A stretch of 64,000 bases of DNA, taken from NCBI RefSeq assembly GCF_000327385.1, contig NW_008708646.1:1-64000 (forward strand). Direction: 5' to 3'. Under the pieces are notes generated by a model. The model had not been told where the DNA came from, ran no database searches, and saw nothing but the letters and a program-made list of their open reading frames with translations. Position numbers and translations under genes: made by a program. Below are positions 10,100-23,100 of the stretch, in pieces; the first letter of the stretch is position 1; each line of letters starts with the position of its first letter. The DNA comes from Lottia gigantea (lineage: Eukaryota; Mollusca; Gastropoda; Lottiidae).

Positions 10100-11745
10100 T
10101 GAAATATAGAAATCCACGTTCCAAACATTTGATAATATTCCTGGCACTCGGCTTGTGTTATTGTCTAATTCGCAATATTCAAATGGCTATAAAAACGGAT
10201 GTAAACATCTTACAACAAAATCAAAGGCACCATGTGATAGATGTCGTCAAGGGCTATGACTTTTGTTCAGGCGACATAGTCACCACAGGTCAAGGTCACT
10301 AGATATGAGCCTTAAAAGTTTTGAAAATTGCTGTTTTTGGAAGCCTGTAAAACCGGAAAGAGGTGTCGGACATCATAGATCAAAAGATGAATTGACATTA
10401 GAGATCAATGACTTTTGACCTTGAAAAGGTCAAGGTCATCAAAGATGAAGGTCAAAATTGAAAATTTAGTCAATTGTAAAACCTATTCCTTTTTTAAAAG
10501 TAAAAAGCCCAAACAGATTTATCTTCCTACGATATTGACCAAACTAGTGACCTATTTTCCTGCAAAATATTATTGGTGAAAAATGTAAACTTTGCAAGTT
10601 ATGATAAATTACAAGTATATAATATATATGTAAATCTAACCCGGATGTGCCACCCACCCCAAAGTTTTGCTCTGTCAGCTATCATGTGTACAAATGTTAA
10701 AAATTTCAAGCATGTACAATTATTAGATCATGAGATATTCGTTGTTATAAGTTAAAAGTTTGAGTTTATACGGCAAAAACCAAATTACGCACAGTTACTA
10801 TAGACGTCAGTGTAAAATTTTAAATTTTAAAAAGCGCAATATTGATCAATATATTAAGTGTGATATATCCTCAGAAAGAAGAAATTGCACACATTAAGGA
10901 AATGAAATAAATTTTGTCGTATGATAATTAGGCTACGTGGCAGAGCTCTTAAAAGATACAAATTGCGATTTTCAAATGGCTCTAGAACCGGAAGTTAACA
11001 TCGCTTGACAAAAGTAAATATATTTTTATATAGATCTTGTTAGGGGCCACAACATTTGTGCAGGTCACAAGGTCACCAAAGGCCAAGGTAACTAGATATA
11101 TGCCTTAACAGTTTTAACAATTACTGAAAAAATAAAACCGGAAATTAAAAAAAAGCAAAGCCGAAATTCAAAAATCGGCTTCAAGAGTTTTGTTAGCAAT
11201 CGATTACAGATTCTATAGACACTAACATCACACACATCGGCTTTACCCCTAAGGCCCCATTTTGAGTTTTATATAAATTAGGTGTAACAAGATGGCGTCT
11301 GATCCTATACTTCCGGGTCAAATTTATTCATTTCACCATCTTAATGGGGACTACTCTAACTAATTGCAAAAAGAATTTTTCAAATATCTGCAAAATTCCG
11401 GAAGTTAAAATTTCAACTTTAAGAGCGAATAACGTCAAAACCGGAAGTGATATCGAAACTTTGAAAATTAATTTTAGTTTGCAATCAAAATATCTAACTA
11501 TCTGTAAGGTTTTATATCGATCGAAATAAAATTGTAGAAGTTGGAAAAAAAGTGAAAAACCTCAAAAATTTAAACTAAAAAATGAGCGACAAAAGTTTAA
11601 ATTTTAGAATTTCTTAATTGCTATCTTATAGCCGTTAGCGCGAACTTATTAACAAAAAAGATCGATCAAAATCCGATCAAAATTGGAGCCGAAAATTAGC
11701 AAAAACGTAAAAAATGGATTTTGTTCTACCTCATTTCCGGTTGGA
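10100..11745 (+). repeat. Dispersed repeat unit, copy 2 (CCGGAAGT/TCAAGGTCA-rich)
   Basis: Second copy of the repeat at 8.4-9.7 kb, in the same orientation. It contains a further internal duplicate of the GGTCA segment (10180-10310 and 10975-11110). TCAAGGTCA lies at 10290-10298 and 10430-10438, and its reverse complement TGACCTTGA at 10416-10424. CCGGAAGT or its complement occurs near 10988, 11310, 11396 and 11442. The end, CATTTCCGGTTGG, matches the end of copy 1. The copies have diverged by many substitutions and small indels, so the duplication is old. Confidence 0.75.
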
Positions 11746-11749
11746 AAAA

Positions 11750-13370
11750 AATGCATGAAAATACATTCATCAGATTTAGTCTCGCGGCATTAACGTAAGT
11801 AATGTTAACAGTTAACAAAGCAGTTCGAAGAACGCACTGCAATAAATTATTACTTCGATCACAGCTATCTTCATAAATTCCATTGAAGAGTTTTCCAAGT
11901 ACCAATAATCTGCTTAACATACTATATATTTTCGACAGTGGATGTTGACGACTTGGAAAGACTGACACGATTACTTGATTATCATGTGCATGTCTTTCCA
12001 ACTACCGGCATGTGCTTATTAATATCGCATCATGAATTAATTACCAGTTCCAGTTTGAGCATGGTTATAGTCATTCAATCAGAATTTCATATTTACATTC
12101 AGCTTGCTCCATGAATGTCAACAAGCCGTAAAGGAATTTTTTTTTTTATCCTCGTTTGAAAGTTAAAATTACGACTCGTATTTTCTTCAGACTCTTTAGA
12201 AATAGAAAGTGAAATTTCTAGTTTGAGGTTAATATCGAGTTGATTATGCGATTTTCGTGCAGTTCTGTACTTTTGAAAACTGTTTGAAAACCCAAATGGT
12301 TTTAGAAGTATACAATATAATTATAATTCAAAGCTACTGGCACGATATAATGAAAGCATAATGAGACACAAACATACAGTTTTAAACCGTGTCCCCAAAT
12401 GTTTAAAAGCATAAATATCAAAAGAAAAAACCTGACTAAAAGCGACAAAATTATCCTTGCATGTATAGTTTCCTCCTCAGAATTTCGTTTGTATTACATC
12501 CGTAGAATTTCAAGGTATTTTGGAGAAATAAGTATTTAGCAATCTGTTGAATATTAGGAGAAAACTACGGAAGTGGGAGGGTTCATGCAATACTAAACTT
12601 TGAGAAATATTTTTAAAATGGGAGCTTTTTATTATTCTAGTTAACAGGGGTTAATTATGGTTTAAAGGGGAACAGTTTATTTTTATATGACCTTTAGACA
12701 CGCCATGTTAGTCAATCAAACCTACTTCAAATGGTCCAGATAGCCATGCTACATACTACTGCACCCTATATGAAAGTCAGGTCAGCCACCCCAACAGTCA
12801 GTGGATATCTACACCTTGAACAGTCAACATCGTTAAAAGGATTCGCCGTTTGTGACATTAAGGTACGATTGGTCAAACGGATGGCGAACCCGCCTATTTA
12901 AACACAACTCAAAAGTGAAACCAGGTAACCTTGCAACTAGCCTACAGTGTCTTTCAAAACAATAGAAAGGAAGGTACAGGTAAAAATTCTGTAAATCTTA
13001 GCAGAAACCCCAATCATTATTTTATACCTCAACATGCACATCACATTTTCACCTATGTAATTACGATAATAAAGCATTTAGACCATGCCCCTTTGATTTA
13101 TACCATGGTATAACCAACTAAATTTTCAATTATAACACGGACCGGACTACTTTCTCATTCACATTGGTCTTTTGGTTTAAACAGTCTTTATAACGGTAAC
13201 CAAAATCTTTAATAATTGACAGAACCTTTGGACTAATGTGATCGAAATAAAAGAATAAACCAAAAATACATGACATTTCTGATTATACAATTACATTGAC
13301 AAGTTGAGGGATATACAAATATTTCCGTTTCGCTTGTTTACTTCTGGCTCTTCACAGGTTTCCAGTTTAC
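11750..13370. other. No gene recognised
   Basis: AT-rich DNA. A sequence TTTAAAGGGGAACAGT at about 12660 resembles the termini of MITEs elsewhere in the window, but I could not find its partner end. A minus-strand open frame at 11726-12001 has no recognisable domain. Confidence 0.35.
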
Positions 13371-13371
13371 G

Positions 13372-14325
13372 TTTTCACGAACCTTGTACAAGACGACTAA
13401 TCATAACATCTTGCTTGTTACTTGCTCTTTTATAATTGTCTATTGCGTTACTTTTGTGGCCTGTTCGACGTCTAATTAACTGGTCTTCGGCACCATTTTG
13501 ATGCAGACAGGTCGCACACGTGGTACGTAAGGAATGGTTTGTGTAAAAACCCGAAAAATCCAATTCAGTTCAAATCTGCGAACAAACCGTTTATCAAAGA
13601 GAAAATTTGATCAGAGCTTTGATGAAATGTTCGTTGGCATATAAAAGGTTTGCTCTATACTTGCATAAAAATGGTTGAAAAGCTCACCTTCGAAACAGCT
13701 GCTGTATACATTCTCTTTACAGTTTTCGCCATTGTGTTCTGACCAACTGTAGCTATCGAAAAACACTCAGTTTCTTTGGTTTGATTAAAGGAAGCAAGTA
13801 AACCATTGGCAGTGCATCTGTTGGTCTCAAATCTAAAAACTTCTTGTATAATTTGACAAAACACCTTTCCGGATATTCATTATTGGCATATGTTCTTACA
13901 ACCTTTGGAATAACTTAAAAATCTTTCAGTCCTCGTTGATCGCATTTACTGGTTTTTTCTCAACACGTCAAATATTCACCCTCCACATCATCACCGAATT
14001 CCAACTGATCAATAGTCACATTCCGATGTTCACAACCACTACGGAGTGCAAAATTGAGACCAATTAATAGAGAACAGTGTGTAATAAAGTCTGTGCGGTA
14101 GAATGTCCTAATATCCCCTTTTGTCACATGATTTTTTCTTGCTCAGATGATATGACTTTAGCCTGTGTTACATTGAGTCCATTTTCTTTCAGGGCACCCA
14201 TCTTCATTGTATTATCCAAAGTGTTTTGCAGTTCAAGAAAAACATGATCGAAAAAAAGTTTCACAGGTCGACTAAGGTTATTAAGGTGCATTTGGTAAAA
14301 CCCCTGTATTTTTGTATTCGTGATC
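13372..14325 (-). pseudogene. Crypton-type tyrosine recombinase remnant (DUF3504-like)
   Basis: Read on the minus strand, the pieces follow the order of the tyrosine recombinase domain found in Cryptons and in the Crypton-derived KIAA1958/ZMYM/QRICH1 proteins. First comes LNVTQAKVISSEQEKIM near 14175, then remnants of the FALRSGCEHR segment near 14040, then VGQNTMAKTVKRMYTAA near 13730. Last comes SGFYTNHSLRTTCATCLHQN with IRRRTGHKSNAIDNYKRAS near 13550-13420. The C-terminal catalytic Arg (HSLR), the second box (RTGH) and the nucleophile Tyr (NYKR) are all legible. Several stops and frame changes separate the pieces, so it is not functional. Chemistry (Arg-His-Arg-Tyr strand transfer) is known for the family only. 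Confidence 0.8.
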
Positions 14326-16485
14326 TAATGGTTTGAAATGCGTAGTTATACACCGAGGCGCCACGCCTACGCTACGCTACGAAACCTTAATTTAATCTAT
14401 ACTTATACGTTTGTTATGCTCTATGATTATTTTGTCAGTCATATAGAATGACAACAGGATAGTTCATCAAATGTGTACAGGTTTGCATCCTCACAAAATA
14501 AGGACTACAGAATACAGTATACATATCACTAGTTTTAATGATAAAATTCTTACATTCTATTAAGTAGACTGATGGGTTTGTAACTCTTATTTTTCACAAA
14601 GTTATTCTAATGGAAAATTTTAATCAAATTACGCCCTTTCATCGCCCAAGGATATATCGTTTGATATATTTGTATGATGCTCCGTTTATTCAAGGAGATA
14701 GGAGTAGACAGCATTTTCCGCATTTGTTCATAGCCACATGACGCCAAATGGTCCTAGATGAACGGATAAAATAATGCATTGAATTTATTCACAGATATTA
14801 TTTTTTCAAATAGAAACGTGTATTTTTACAAATGTAACATTATGGTTTGTAACGTCTATGTCACAATATATCATCATAAGCAATTGGCAAAATTTCACAG
14901 ACAATAATGTTTTTGTTAATATACATGTAGTTCTACTCGCAGTATTATACTGTCATACTATACTGATTTATTTCGCAAATAATCCTCATTTTAGTACTAT
15001 CGTGACATTTTATTTTTACCTACATTCTTTGTATAGATATCAAAATCAAGGTTGGCAAGATTCAAGGTTGGTTTATTTCACTGTGCTAGAAAATGATCGA
15101 TATTGATAGCTTGAATACTATCGTTAACGGGTGTGTCTTAACTGGGTATTTTAGTGGGACACATTTCATGAACTATATTGTTGTCATTCACTGACATAAT
15201 AAAGCTAGAAAAAAAAATAGTTAATAGTTAACAAAATGAGCATTATTCACAGTCGTAATATATTTTTATTCATTACTTTAGCCCAATGAGCTTTAAGTAG
15301 CTCGTCTTACAGAGGATTTAAATTGCAAATCACTTAATTTTGGGCTAAGATTAACCGAAACGAAACAGACGAATACAGATACACTAGTACTGAAAGCCAG
15401 TCAAGCATTATATTAGGTTTTTAATAAACATATGATATTGATATCATTGCCATCATGCCGAACTCAGTAACTAAGAAACTGTTAGTTAATAAGAAAATTC
15501 TTTCTAGTTCGCGAACTGTACAAATGGTCTAACAAAAAACATTATTGAAAGATAAAAATGAAAGTCTTTTTAAAACGTTATGCTCAGTCAAGATAATCAT
15601 TATCATTAGATATTCGCATGTAGCAAAATTAACACATCATTTTAAAACAATAGGTTTCGTCTGAGATTGCCCGAATTTCGAACCTAGTTATGAGATTTTT
15701 GTCTGAAAAACTTACTTTCGGGACTGCCCCCTCTGCCACCCTTTGGCTCCGCCACTGATGCCTGACTGAGGAATATATACACTGGTTGACAAAGTTTGAA
15801 ACTTTAAATTTATGTCCATTCTCAGATTCACATTAATCTTCAGATTGATCACTTAGATATATATAGAAAAATTTGAGAATTCTTTTATCGACTAATTTAA
15901 TGAAAATTTTAGGAAATATCGCCCCCTTATGACCCGTCATCTTTATGTTTCTGTATATGTTATCCATAAAATCTTAGCGTTAATTTCGAAACAAAATGGT
16001 ACTTCTATTTGGAGGAAGGAGTCTACTACTATACTAACTTTACTCCCGATTTTGTCTTTCTTGGGTGATATTTTTGATTGAGTGAATTGTTTTGCTTGTA
16101 CAGATTTTTTATCGTAATTGATTTAAGACGTTTGTTAAAAGCAACTAAATAATTCTAACGCCATTTTTAAATGTATTGACGGCCACAATGAGGTGCTTAT
16201 ACATTGAGATCGTATTGGTATTAAATTTACATCTAATATCGCGAAATCTGTTTTGTTATGCTCCTACCTATGTATAAGTAAGCGATGTGGTGCATTTTCG
16301 TTTGCGTCTGCCAGTGACAGATGTAAATTATATAATTTTACGATTTGTAAAACAGAGGAGCTTGTATTTCTTTCAAACAGTAAAATCTATTTTATTGGTA
16401 AGTCTTTTCAAAACTACCTCAGGTAAAGTTTTTGATATCATTGGGCAATAATAAACAATTTCGCCAAGTTATGTCCAAATGTAAA
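14326..16485. other. No gene recognised; one transposon-terminus-like motif
   Basis: AT-rich non-coding DNA. At about 15725-15765 the minus strand reads CAGTGGCGGAGCCAAAGGG followed by GGCAGAGGGGGC. This resembles the CAGTGGCG-type ends of several invertebrate DNA transposons. I saw no matching opposite end. Confidence 0.3.
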
Positions 16486-16489
16486 GTAT

Positions 16490-16870
16490 TCTACACTTTA
16501 ACCAGTTGAAAACAAGGTCAATAACTCATTAGGTTTCGTCCTAGGATGATTAACAACACTCACGCCAGGTTTGCCAAGAAAATCAGCCTTCTATCGTGTC
16601 CACAACGCATTTCCAAGAACAACTCATTTATCCTCTTTTGATCTGTCTGATTTTAAATAGGGTTCATCCTTGGGTTATAACAAAGTCTCCCACCAAATTT
16701 GCCAAAATCCGTCCATAAACTAACTCTTTATCGCAACGATTGTGGACAGATGGACGGACGGACGATACGGGACGGGACAAACAAACATTAATGTGTGGGC
16801 GTATAAGTACGATTAATATATGTTACATGTTAATTGTATTCCAAACAGACAGACAGGGGCGACGACTGAT
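16490..16870 (+). repeat. Mollusc-type dispersed repeat, degraded copy
   Basis: Contains the recurring phrases of this family: AACAAGGTCAATAACTCATT, GTTCATCCTTGGGTTATAAC, CCAAATTTGCCAAAATCCG and the characteristic right end with GGACGGACGGACG and GTGGGCGTATAAGTACG. The same right end closes copies at 20-21.6, 22.6-23.5, 24.0-24.7, 30.6-31.4 and 48.7-49.6 kb. Confidence 0.65.
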
Positions 16871-17067
16871 CAGTAAATGGTACATCATAATTGTATTCCA
16901 AATTTTGCTCTATTTTATTAGCAAATTAAAAAAATAAAAAAAACCCCAAAAATCATGATGCAAAAGCGTGATGATTGAGAGATTTGAACCATTATGAAAA
17001 TTATATCTGAAATTGAGATTTTTCAGACGATAAAGTTTAATTGTTTTGCTAATCAGTTTACTATCAG

Positions 17068-17073
17068 TTTATT
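17068..17073 (-). terminator. Candidate poly(A) signal of the hexosaminidase gene
   Basis: AATAAA on the minus strand about 94 bases after the stop codon at 17167-17169. It is the nearest canonical hexamer; cleavage site and downstream element are not evident from sequence alone. Confidence 0.45.
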
Positions 17074-17166
17074 ATGAGGAGTTTCATATCAATAGCTCAA
17101 ATATATTAGGCCAATTAATACTAAACTATACAGAAAATTGCGGCATATGCATGTTAGCAATATAGG

Positions 17167-20100
17167 TTAGGTGTCAAATATCCCTACAGTTGTTATAATA
17201 CAAGTTAATATAATTGCTATTGATGTAATCTGGTACGGCATGCTCCCTGAGGTTGGTTGGATGGTGGATTCAACCAAAATTTCACGAGATCTTCTTTTTT
17301 CATCTGCAGATCTGAGAAAAGAAAACGAATATACGACAAAATATAATGTTATTTGAATAAGACCCATTTTCCCGTTTAGCTCAAGTTGGATTTTCTCGGG
17401 CTTTTAATATGTTGTCTGTGATAACTATCCTAAACCATTTTGAAAAATTCAGCTTTATATCATTTTTCCCTTTTTTGCTGTTATTTGTTGTAATGCTCCG
17501 ACTAAACAGTTACAGCTCGATTTCAACTCTTAGTTTCACTATAGAAAAACGGCATTTATTAAAACCAAAAATAGAAGCTTAACTACGCCCCATTCAGCAT
17601 TAGATCAATATTCTGACATGCAAATACAAACGCAAGAATGTTAACAACGACTGGAAGAGACAAACTTGGTATGGTCTATTTTTATAGAAATAGAGATATT
17701 AAAACAGGACCTAAAAAAAAATGTTTTCACTCAATGCGATTTTCAGACAAGTGAAGTAGAAATTCTTCTCATGACTACATTTCGGGACAGGTTCGGAACG
17801 TTTGTTACGATATTCATGGAGATCTAGTGTAAATTCTTACAGTTAAGGTATCGCCACTGCCTCATCTAGTGTTCATTTAGGGCTTTCCATGCATAGTAAG
17901 AATATAAAAAACGGCACGGAGTGTATGCTTGTACTTACTACCGATGTCACTCTTTATGATCAGTATACACACATTTTTATATGTTTTTATTCAATGTGTC
18001 CTGCGAAGTACTTACAATGTAACAAACTTTAAATTTCCTTCTACTCGGATGCCTTCTCTTGATACCGGTTTCCAATCCTTACCGTCTTTCGACATCATAA
18101 TTTTTAGTCCAGGAATTTCACAGTTGGCATACATAGTCTGGCCATCTTTCCTTTTTTGATGTTTTGAAAAAAAGAGAAATAAATCAGTCGCTGAATGATC
18201 ACTAGAAAGTACAATGAACAATGTCTGAAGTCAATCCATTAACAAATAATAAAACCCAAGACCCCTATGAATTTTTAATAACAATTAATGCACAAACAAT
18301 CTACGAATTGACATAACACCAGGATCTGGTCATTTTATATGCCATAAAAACTTACTTGATACCAGGTGGTGGAACTCTGTACGAGATGTTCATTTTATCT
18401 AACGATTTTAGTTCAGCATAGCCAAGATTATTTGCAAATCTCTCCCAATCAGCATCTCTTGCCTTGTTTCTTCTTTGCTTATCATCAATGTTTTCCCATT
18501 CTGCTTTATGCCATGCTCTCTCTGCTAGTGCTAACAACCTAGGGAATATCATGTAATCTAACTGATCTGGTTGACGCACAGTCTCACTCCAAAGGTTACC
18601 TTGGATTCCTAGAAAAAGAGCAATGTTTATAGATATAAAAAAAACAAAATTATGCTTTATTAAGTACTAGAAATATTCACCAGGACCACTCGCATGCAAA
18701 TGTTGAAAATCATGTTATGATCTGCTGTAAGAACACAAAAAATAAAATATAAAAAAAACTTGATAATGTCTATATAGTGTTGATATATTTGAATTATTAA
18801 AGTATTTGACAAGGTTTGCCAATTGATAGAGAACTTGCCTATTAAATTTTCAGGTTTCTCTAAATCGGGACATTTCTTTCCATCGTCACCACAGAATTCG
18901 GACTTTGAGATTGGTTCCCCAGACACTTGAAGTTCAGCATTTGCATACAAATTATTCGGCATAAATCCGAAAACCTTCTTGGTGTCTGTATATCTGGCAG
19001 CCCAGTAGTGACCCCGTTCTAATGGGTCAGGTTCATATGGATGGTCAAAATAATAATGAGTTGCTGGGGCCATTACCACCTGGAACAAAACATTTGCCGC
19101 GCCATTATGTTTTAATATATATTTACATTGCGAAATGGTTCCTCATTTTGGTCTACCACTAACTAACTGATCAAATGAGTTGGTGGTGTTTCAAAAATCA
19201 AAAGTCTTTAGATTCAATGTATAGAAAAAAAGAAATTTGGGTGAGCTTTACATGCATACCTTGTATCCTTTATTAGCCAATATATGGGCTCTAGGGGCAG
19301 CTCCCCACTCCCAAACATTAGACCAAGCATATCCATAAACTTTTCTATTGACAAGTTTGTTCAAATCAAAAGGAGTATTTCCAGATTTCTTCAAACCATC
19401 TTCCCAACCAGCGAGGTCTAACCCTTCAGCATTGGTCAAGTTTGATATTCTCCTTGTAAATAATTCCTTAAGAGCATCTACAGATTTTGATTCTTCGTGT
19501 TTCTTACAGGCTGTTGAATTTAACCACGATCCCTCGGCAACTTCGTCCCCCCCAAAATGAAAGGTTTTTAGGGGGTTGATGGCTTTGTGGAGTAATTTTA
19601 ACTGAAAGGGAAACGGCAACACATTTTAATGTGATCTTAATAACCTTTCTTCCAAAATATATATATTCTACCCCTTGCAATATTCCGTTGGCAACTATTA
19701 TCAATATTGAAATACAGAATGAAATACAACCAATGTATTGCTTATATGATGTTTTTGATTTCGGTTTCGTTTCGCGTTAGTACTTTTTTTTTTAAATACT
19801 CTTTAGGACATAGGACCACCTACCTGCTGGACTACGTGCTGAACGAACGTATAAGTTGACTCAATACACGGGTTAATCGAGTTATCGTTGAAGAGTTGGA
19901 TAGATGTATAATCAGATGTGTCTTCTGGATCATTCAAAGAGTATTTATTAGAATTGACCATGTCTCCAATATCTTTCAACTTCTTGGATCGAGCAACCAT
20001 GGATTTGATAGCTGAATGGGCATGCCCTGGCATGTCTACTTCTGGTATGATCTCTATATGGCGATCTGCAGCATACTGCAAAATTTCTTTGTAGTCTTCG

Positions 20101-23100
20101 ACAGTGTAATATCCTGAACCTGAAGTCGATGGATCTGGCCCCGAGCCCAGTTGTGGTATAATGCAGGTTTGCTCAGACAGATCATCACAACGCTTCGAAC
20201 CTATCTGAAAACATGATAAAATTCAGTAGAACGCGTTTTCAAGATCAAGGGCAAAAACTCATATAGCATATTTTGCGATTTTTTTATTTTCAATAATGTT
20301 CTTCCTTATGTGAGTAAATAAGTTTCGTCAAAATCTGTCAAGAGTTGTGCCTTGTAGACTGTTTATGAGCTGAATATTGGCCAAATGTTTCATTAACAAC
20401 TCCTTTAATAAGTTAATTTAAAATCCTTTCTGTCATTAGTGAGTTTAAGTATAGTCCAGGTAAGCACCTATCATGTTAATCCTTTCAATAGCGGTGATTA
20501 GAATTCAACCTAGTTCAATATATCCACTTTGTTAGTTTGAATTATTTGACAGACGAGTATAGTCTTAATTTTGTGAAGACAATTTAAATCCATACTGCAC
20601 GTGGGCGTATAAAATCAAAGGAATCCATAAAGAATTGTTGCCTGTATAGTCAGCACGAGTTGCACAATATAGCTAATAGAGTGAAAACTCTCAGTGGGAC
20701 ACAATATTTCAGGGAAAAATTATCAGATCATCACGAAAATCGATAGGGATCAATTTCATAATGACATTGACCCACACAAAAAAGCAAAAGAATCTGTAAA
20801 GAATTGTTGTCCGTAGAGTGAGCACGAGTTACACTATATAGCTAATAGAGTGAAGTCAAACACGATATTTCGGTGTAAAACTATCAGATCATCACGAAAA
20901 TCGTTAGGGATCATTCTCATAATGACATTGACCAACATAATATAAATCAAAAGAATCCATAAAGAACTCTTGTCTGTAGAGTAAGCACAAGTTGCACAAT
21001 ATAGTTAATAGAGCGAAAACGCTATGTCGTATTGACCTACAAATAAAAATCAAAAGAATCTGTAAAGAATTGTAGCCCGTAGACTGGGCATGAGCCAAAT
21101 GTGAACGGACTGACGTACCACCAGAGTTATTACAATGTACACCCAAAATATATTTCTGGGCGTATTAAAAAGGTCAAATAACTCATAAAGAATATAATTC
21201 ATTTTGTTTTTGGTTTTTAATAGGGTTAATTCTTGGTTGATATTAAACAATTTCAACAACTTTTATCAAAATTCTTCCAGAATTGCGCCATCTAGGGTTT
21301 TTGCAAGCTAAATATTGAACATATTTCAAGAGCAAGGGCAATACCTCATATAATATTTTTCTGATTTTCAATAGGGTTCATGATAGGTATTATTATGCTG
21401 ATAATTAACAATTTCAGCACATTTTGTCAAATCCGTCAAGAATGTTCACGAGTTAAGATTTAAAATTGAACGAGTTTTCTAGAAGAATTTCAATATGGTT
21501 CATCCTTAGGTGATAATAAACACTTACACCAAGTTTCGTCAAAAACAAAATTTTGCGAATTGTGGACTAACGACATGGGTGACGCCAATATACGCTCCAC
21601 ATTTTAAGGCAATATTAGTTACTTCGATTATGTAAAATATGCCACATAATTCTAATTCTTATTAGGGTAATTATGAGAATGTTGGAATAGTGAACATGTA
21701 ATAGATGGTACACCTATTCATCGACATATTATTGTACTCAATATACTAAATGAACATTATTCGCGATATATCTCCACAATAAAACATTACCAATAATACA
21801 ATATTATCTTAAACAACATTGTAGTGGTAAGTCAAATTAATACACGGAAAGATTGTTATGAGACTCAAAGAGTAGAATTTGTCACCTTCGTAAGTTCTTC
21901 TAAACCTGGGATTTCCAAACGCCAGCCTTCGTCGTCGGTTAGATGAAAATGTAATTTATTTAATTTAACCATAGCCATAGCGTCTAAGATCTTCATTATA
22001 GACGTATTGCTGTGGAAATTCCTTCCCACATCTATATGCATTCCACGGTACTCGAATCTTGGTGCGTCTTTCACTATGGTTTTATATATAACACCACCTG
22101 CAGACCTTTTGATAATTCCTAATAAACTTTGGACTCCATAAAACATACCAGCATTACCCAATGATCTAATTTGTATACTTTGACTTCCTGGTTCTATATT
22201 CAGAGAATAGGCTTCTACAGATATGTTGATTGATTCGTCACTTTGTTCAACTTCCGGGTCACCAATTGCAAGACTGATGAATCTTTTTGAAGGCTCGGTC
22301 TGCTTTATATCTAACCTGTGCAAACCCAAATCATGCAACTTTTCTGTGAAAAAAAAAGGTTCAATCAGACAATCTGATAATCTAAAAGTGCATTTGCATA
22401 TCAATTACTTGTAATAACAAGTGGTTGCCTAACAAGATACGCCCACTTTCCTGATACATTTTCAGTATAACAGTGGCAGTCACCTATCTGTGTCAAATCA
22501 TACCAAAAATCTAATGTGTGCAAGATATTGTTGATTTAAACAAAGACGTATTATTTAATGAGAATCTGGCATTAACTTTCACCTCTAACGCCAACAAATT
22601 TGATGAGTTTTTTCTAAGTCATGGGCAATAACTCAAATTCCGTTGATCGAAAAATTGTCAAATTTAATCTTGACTAAGATCTCATCATTATAAATATATA
22701 TATACCAAATTTTTTTAAAATCGGATGAAAACTGTACTCTCTATTGTGTTCACAAACAAATTTTGACACATTTTTCATAAATCAAGGGCAATAACTCAAA
22801 AACCGTCCATCGAAATATAACAAACTTCAGACATGACCAAGATCTCATCATTATAAATATTCACACCAAATTTCATTTAAATTGGATGAAAACTGTAGTC
22901 TCTATTGTGTTCACAAACAAATTTTGACGCATTAATCATAAATCAAGGGCAATAACTCAAAAACCATTCATCAAAAAATTGTGAATATCGAACTTGTCCA
23001 AGATCTCATCAATATAAATGATCACACCAAATTTCATTCGAATCAGATGAAAATTGTAGTCTCTATTGCGTTCACAAGCCAATTTCGATTCGTTAAGGCT

